Below are positions 5,623 through 5,732 of a stretch of DNA of 5,732 bases, in pieces (position 1 is the first letter of the stretch; each line of letters opens with the position of its first letter). The stretch lies in contig CALADT010000209.1 of assembly GCA_937890655.1 (NCBI GenBank), positions 1-5,732 of the forward strand, in the 5' to 3' direction. Position numbers and translations under genes: made by a program. The notes beneath the pieces are model-generated. The model worked only from the letters and a program-made list of their open reading frames with translations. It ran no database searches and was not told the origin of the DNA. The stretch is from an uncultured Mucispirillum sp. (GTDB taxonomy: Bacteria > Chrysiogenota > Deferribacteres > Deferribacterales > Mucispirillaceae).

Positions 5623-5712
5623 ATGTTTTTACCTTTTAATAAAAAACAAATGCAAGGATTTACTTTTTATATGCAAAAAGTAATAGAAGAAACTTTATGT
5701 ATAGCTTGGTAG
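5623..5712 (+). CDS. Possible 29-residue small ORF
   Basis: The ATG at 5623 has AAAGG (5614-5618) four bases upstream and the TATAAT noted above, and encodes MFLPFNKKQMQGFTFYMQKV plus nine residues before TAG 5710. I recognise no family. It overlaps the hairpin at 5660-5683. It could be a leader peptide, the broken start of a gene, or chance. Confidence 0.18.
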   Translation: MFLPFNKKQMQGFTFYMQKVIEETLCIAW

Positions 5713-5732
5713 CTGTAATAATTCATAAGCTA

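Larger units (their letters stand above)
5440..5732. other. Hairpin-rich stretch without a convincing gene
   Basis: Short hairpins follow one another: 5450-5456 with 5462-5468, 5482-5488 with 5498-5504, 5507-5514 with 5536-5543 (AGCCATAC/GTATGGTT, one G-U), AAAGGT 5614-5619 with 5631-5636, and TTACTTTTT 5660-5668 with AAAAAGTAA 5675-5683. Reading frames are short on both strands. A leader or structured RNA ahead of a gene to the right, or decayed DNA, are both possible. Confidence 0.4.

Noticed and set aside
5667..5726. Short minus-strand ORF starting MNYYSYQAIHKV
   Set aside because: Only 19 codons, no ribosome site or family match.
5440..5732. tRNA, tmRNA or other standard RNA gene
   Set aside because: No cloverleaf, CCA end or conserved RNA motif could be found by eye.

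Overview
The window is very AT-rich (G+C roughly a quarter by eye; not computed). It carries a compact set of carrier-protein and sugar-modification genes of the kind found in flagellin-glycan or surface-polysaccharide loci of motile low-G+C bacteria. From memory, the closest known parallel is the Campylobacter jejuni flagellin glycosylation region around Cj1295-Cj1304, which has a DUF4910/M28-like protein, an AAC(3)-like acyltransferase, stand-alone acyl carrier proteins and a SAM methyltransferase. A nine-base C run inside a coding region (positions 261-269) also fits the contingency-locus style of Campylobacterota. The textbook TTGACT-N17-TAAAAT promoter and strong intrinsic terminators mean other low-G+C motile groups remain possible. 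I do not assign a genus.

Layout. Positions 1-828 (minus strand) hold an SGNH/GDSL-hydrolase-like gene that runs off the left edge, carries the poly-G tract and has an early in-frame stop. A divergent promoter at 928-956 drives a plus-strand operon. Its genes are acyl carrier protein 1 (988-1209), an AAC(3)-type acyltransferase broken by an apparent internal deletion (1219-1752, with its C-terminal remnant at about 1730-1927), an intact DUF4910 zinc-peptidase-like protein (1928-3208), a cysteine-rich YkgJ-like protein (3211-3957) and acyl carrier protein 2 (3959-4198). A long hairpin (4207-4243) separates this operon from a convergent minus-strand SAM methyltransferase gene (4904-4246) with one nonsense codon and one frameshift.

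From about 4910 to the right edge there is no convincing gene. This stretch holds an array of imperfect palindromes spaced 77-80 bp and joined by a repeated CCGATAA word, then two tandem, related intrinsic terminators about 90 bp apart, then more hairpins and at best tiny ORFs.

Working model (inference): two phosphopantetheine carriers hold a small acyl group that is methylated by the methyltransferase and transferred to or trimmed from a sugar by the AAC(3)-like, DUF4910 and SGNH proteins. Three of these genes are now damaged while both carriers, the DUF4910 protein and the Cys-rich protein are open. The locus is therefore either decaying, switched off reversibly, or reduced to a smaller function.
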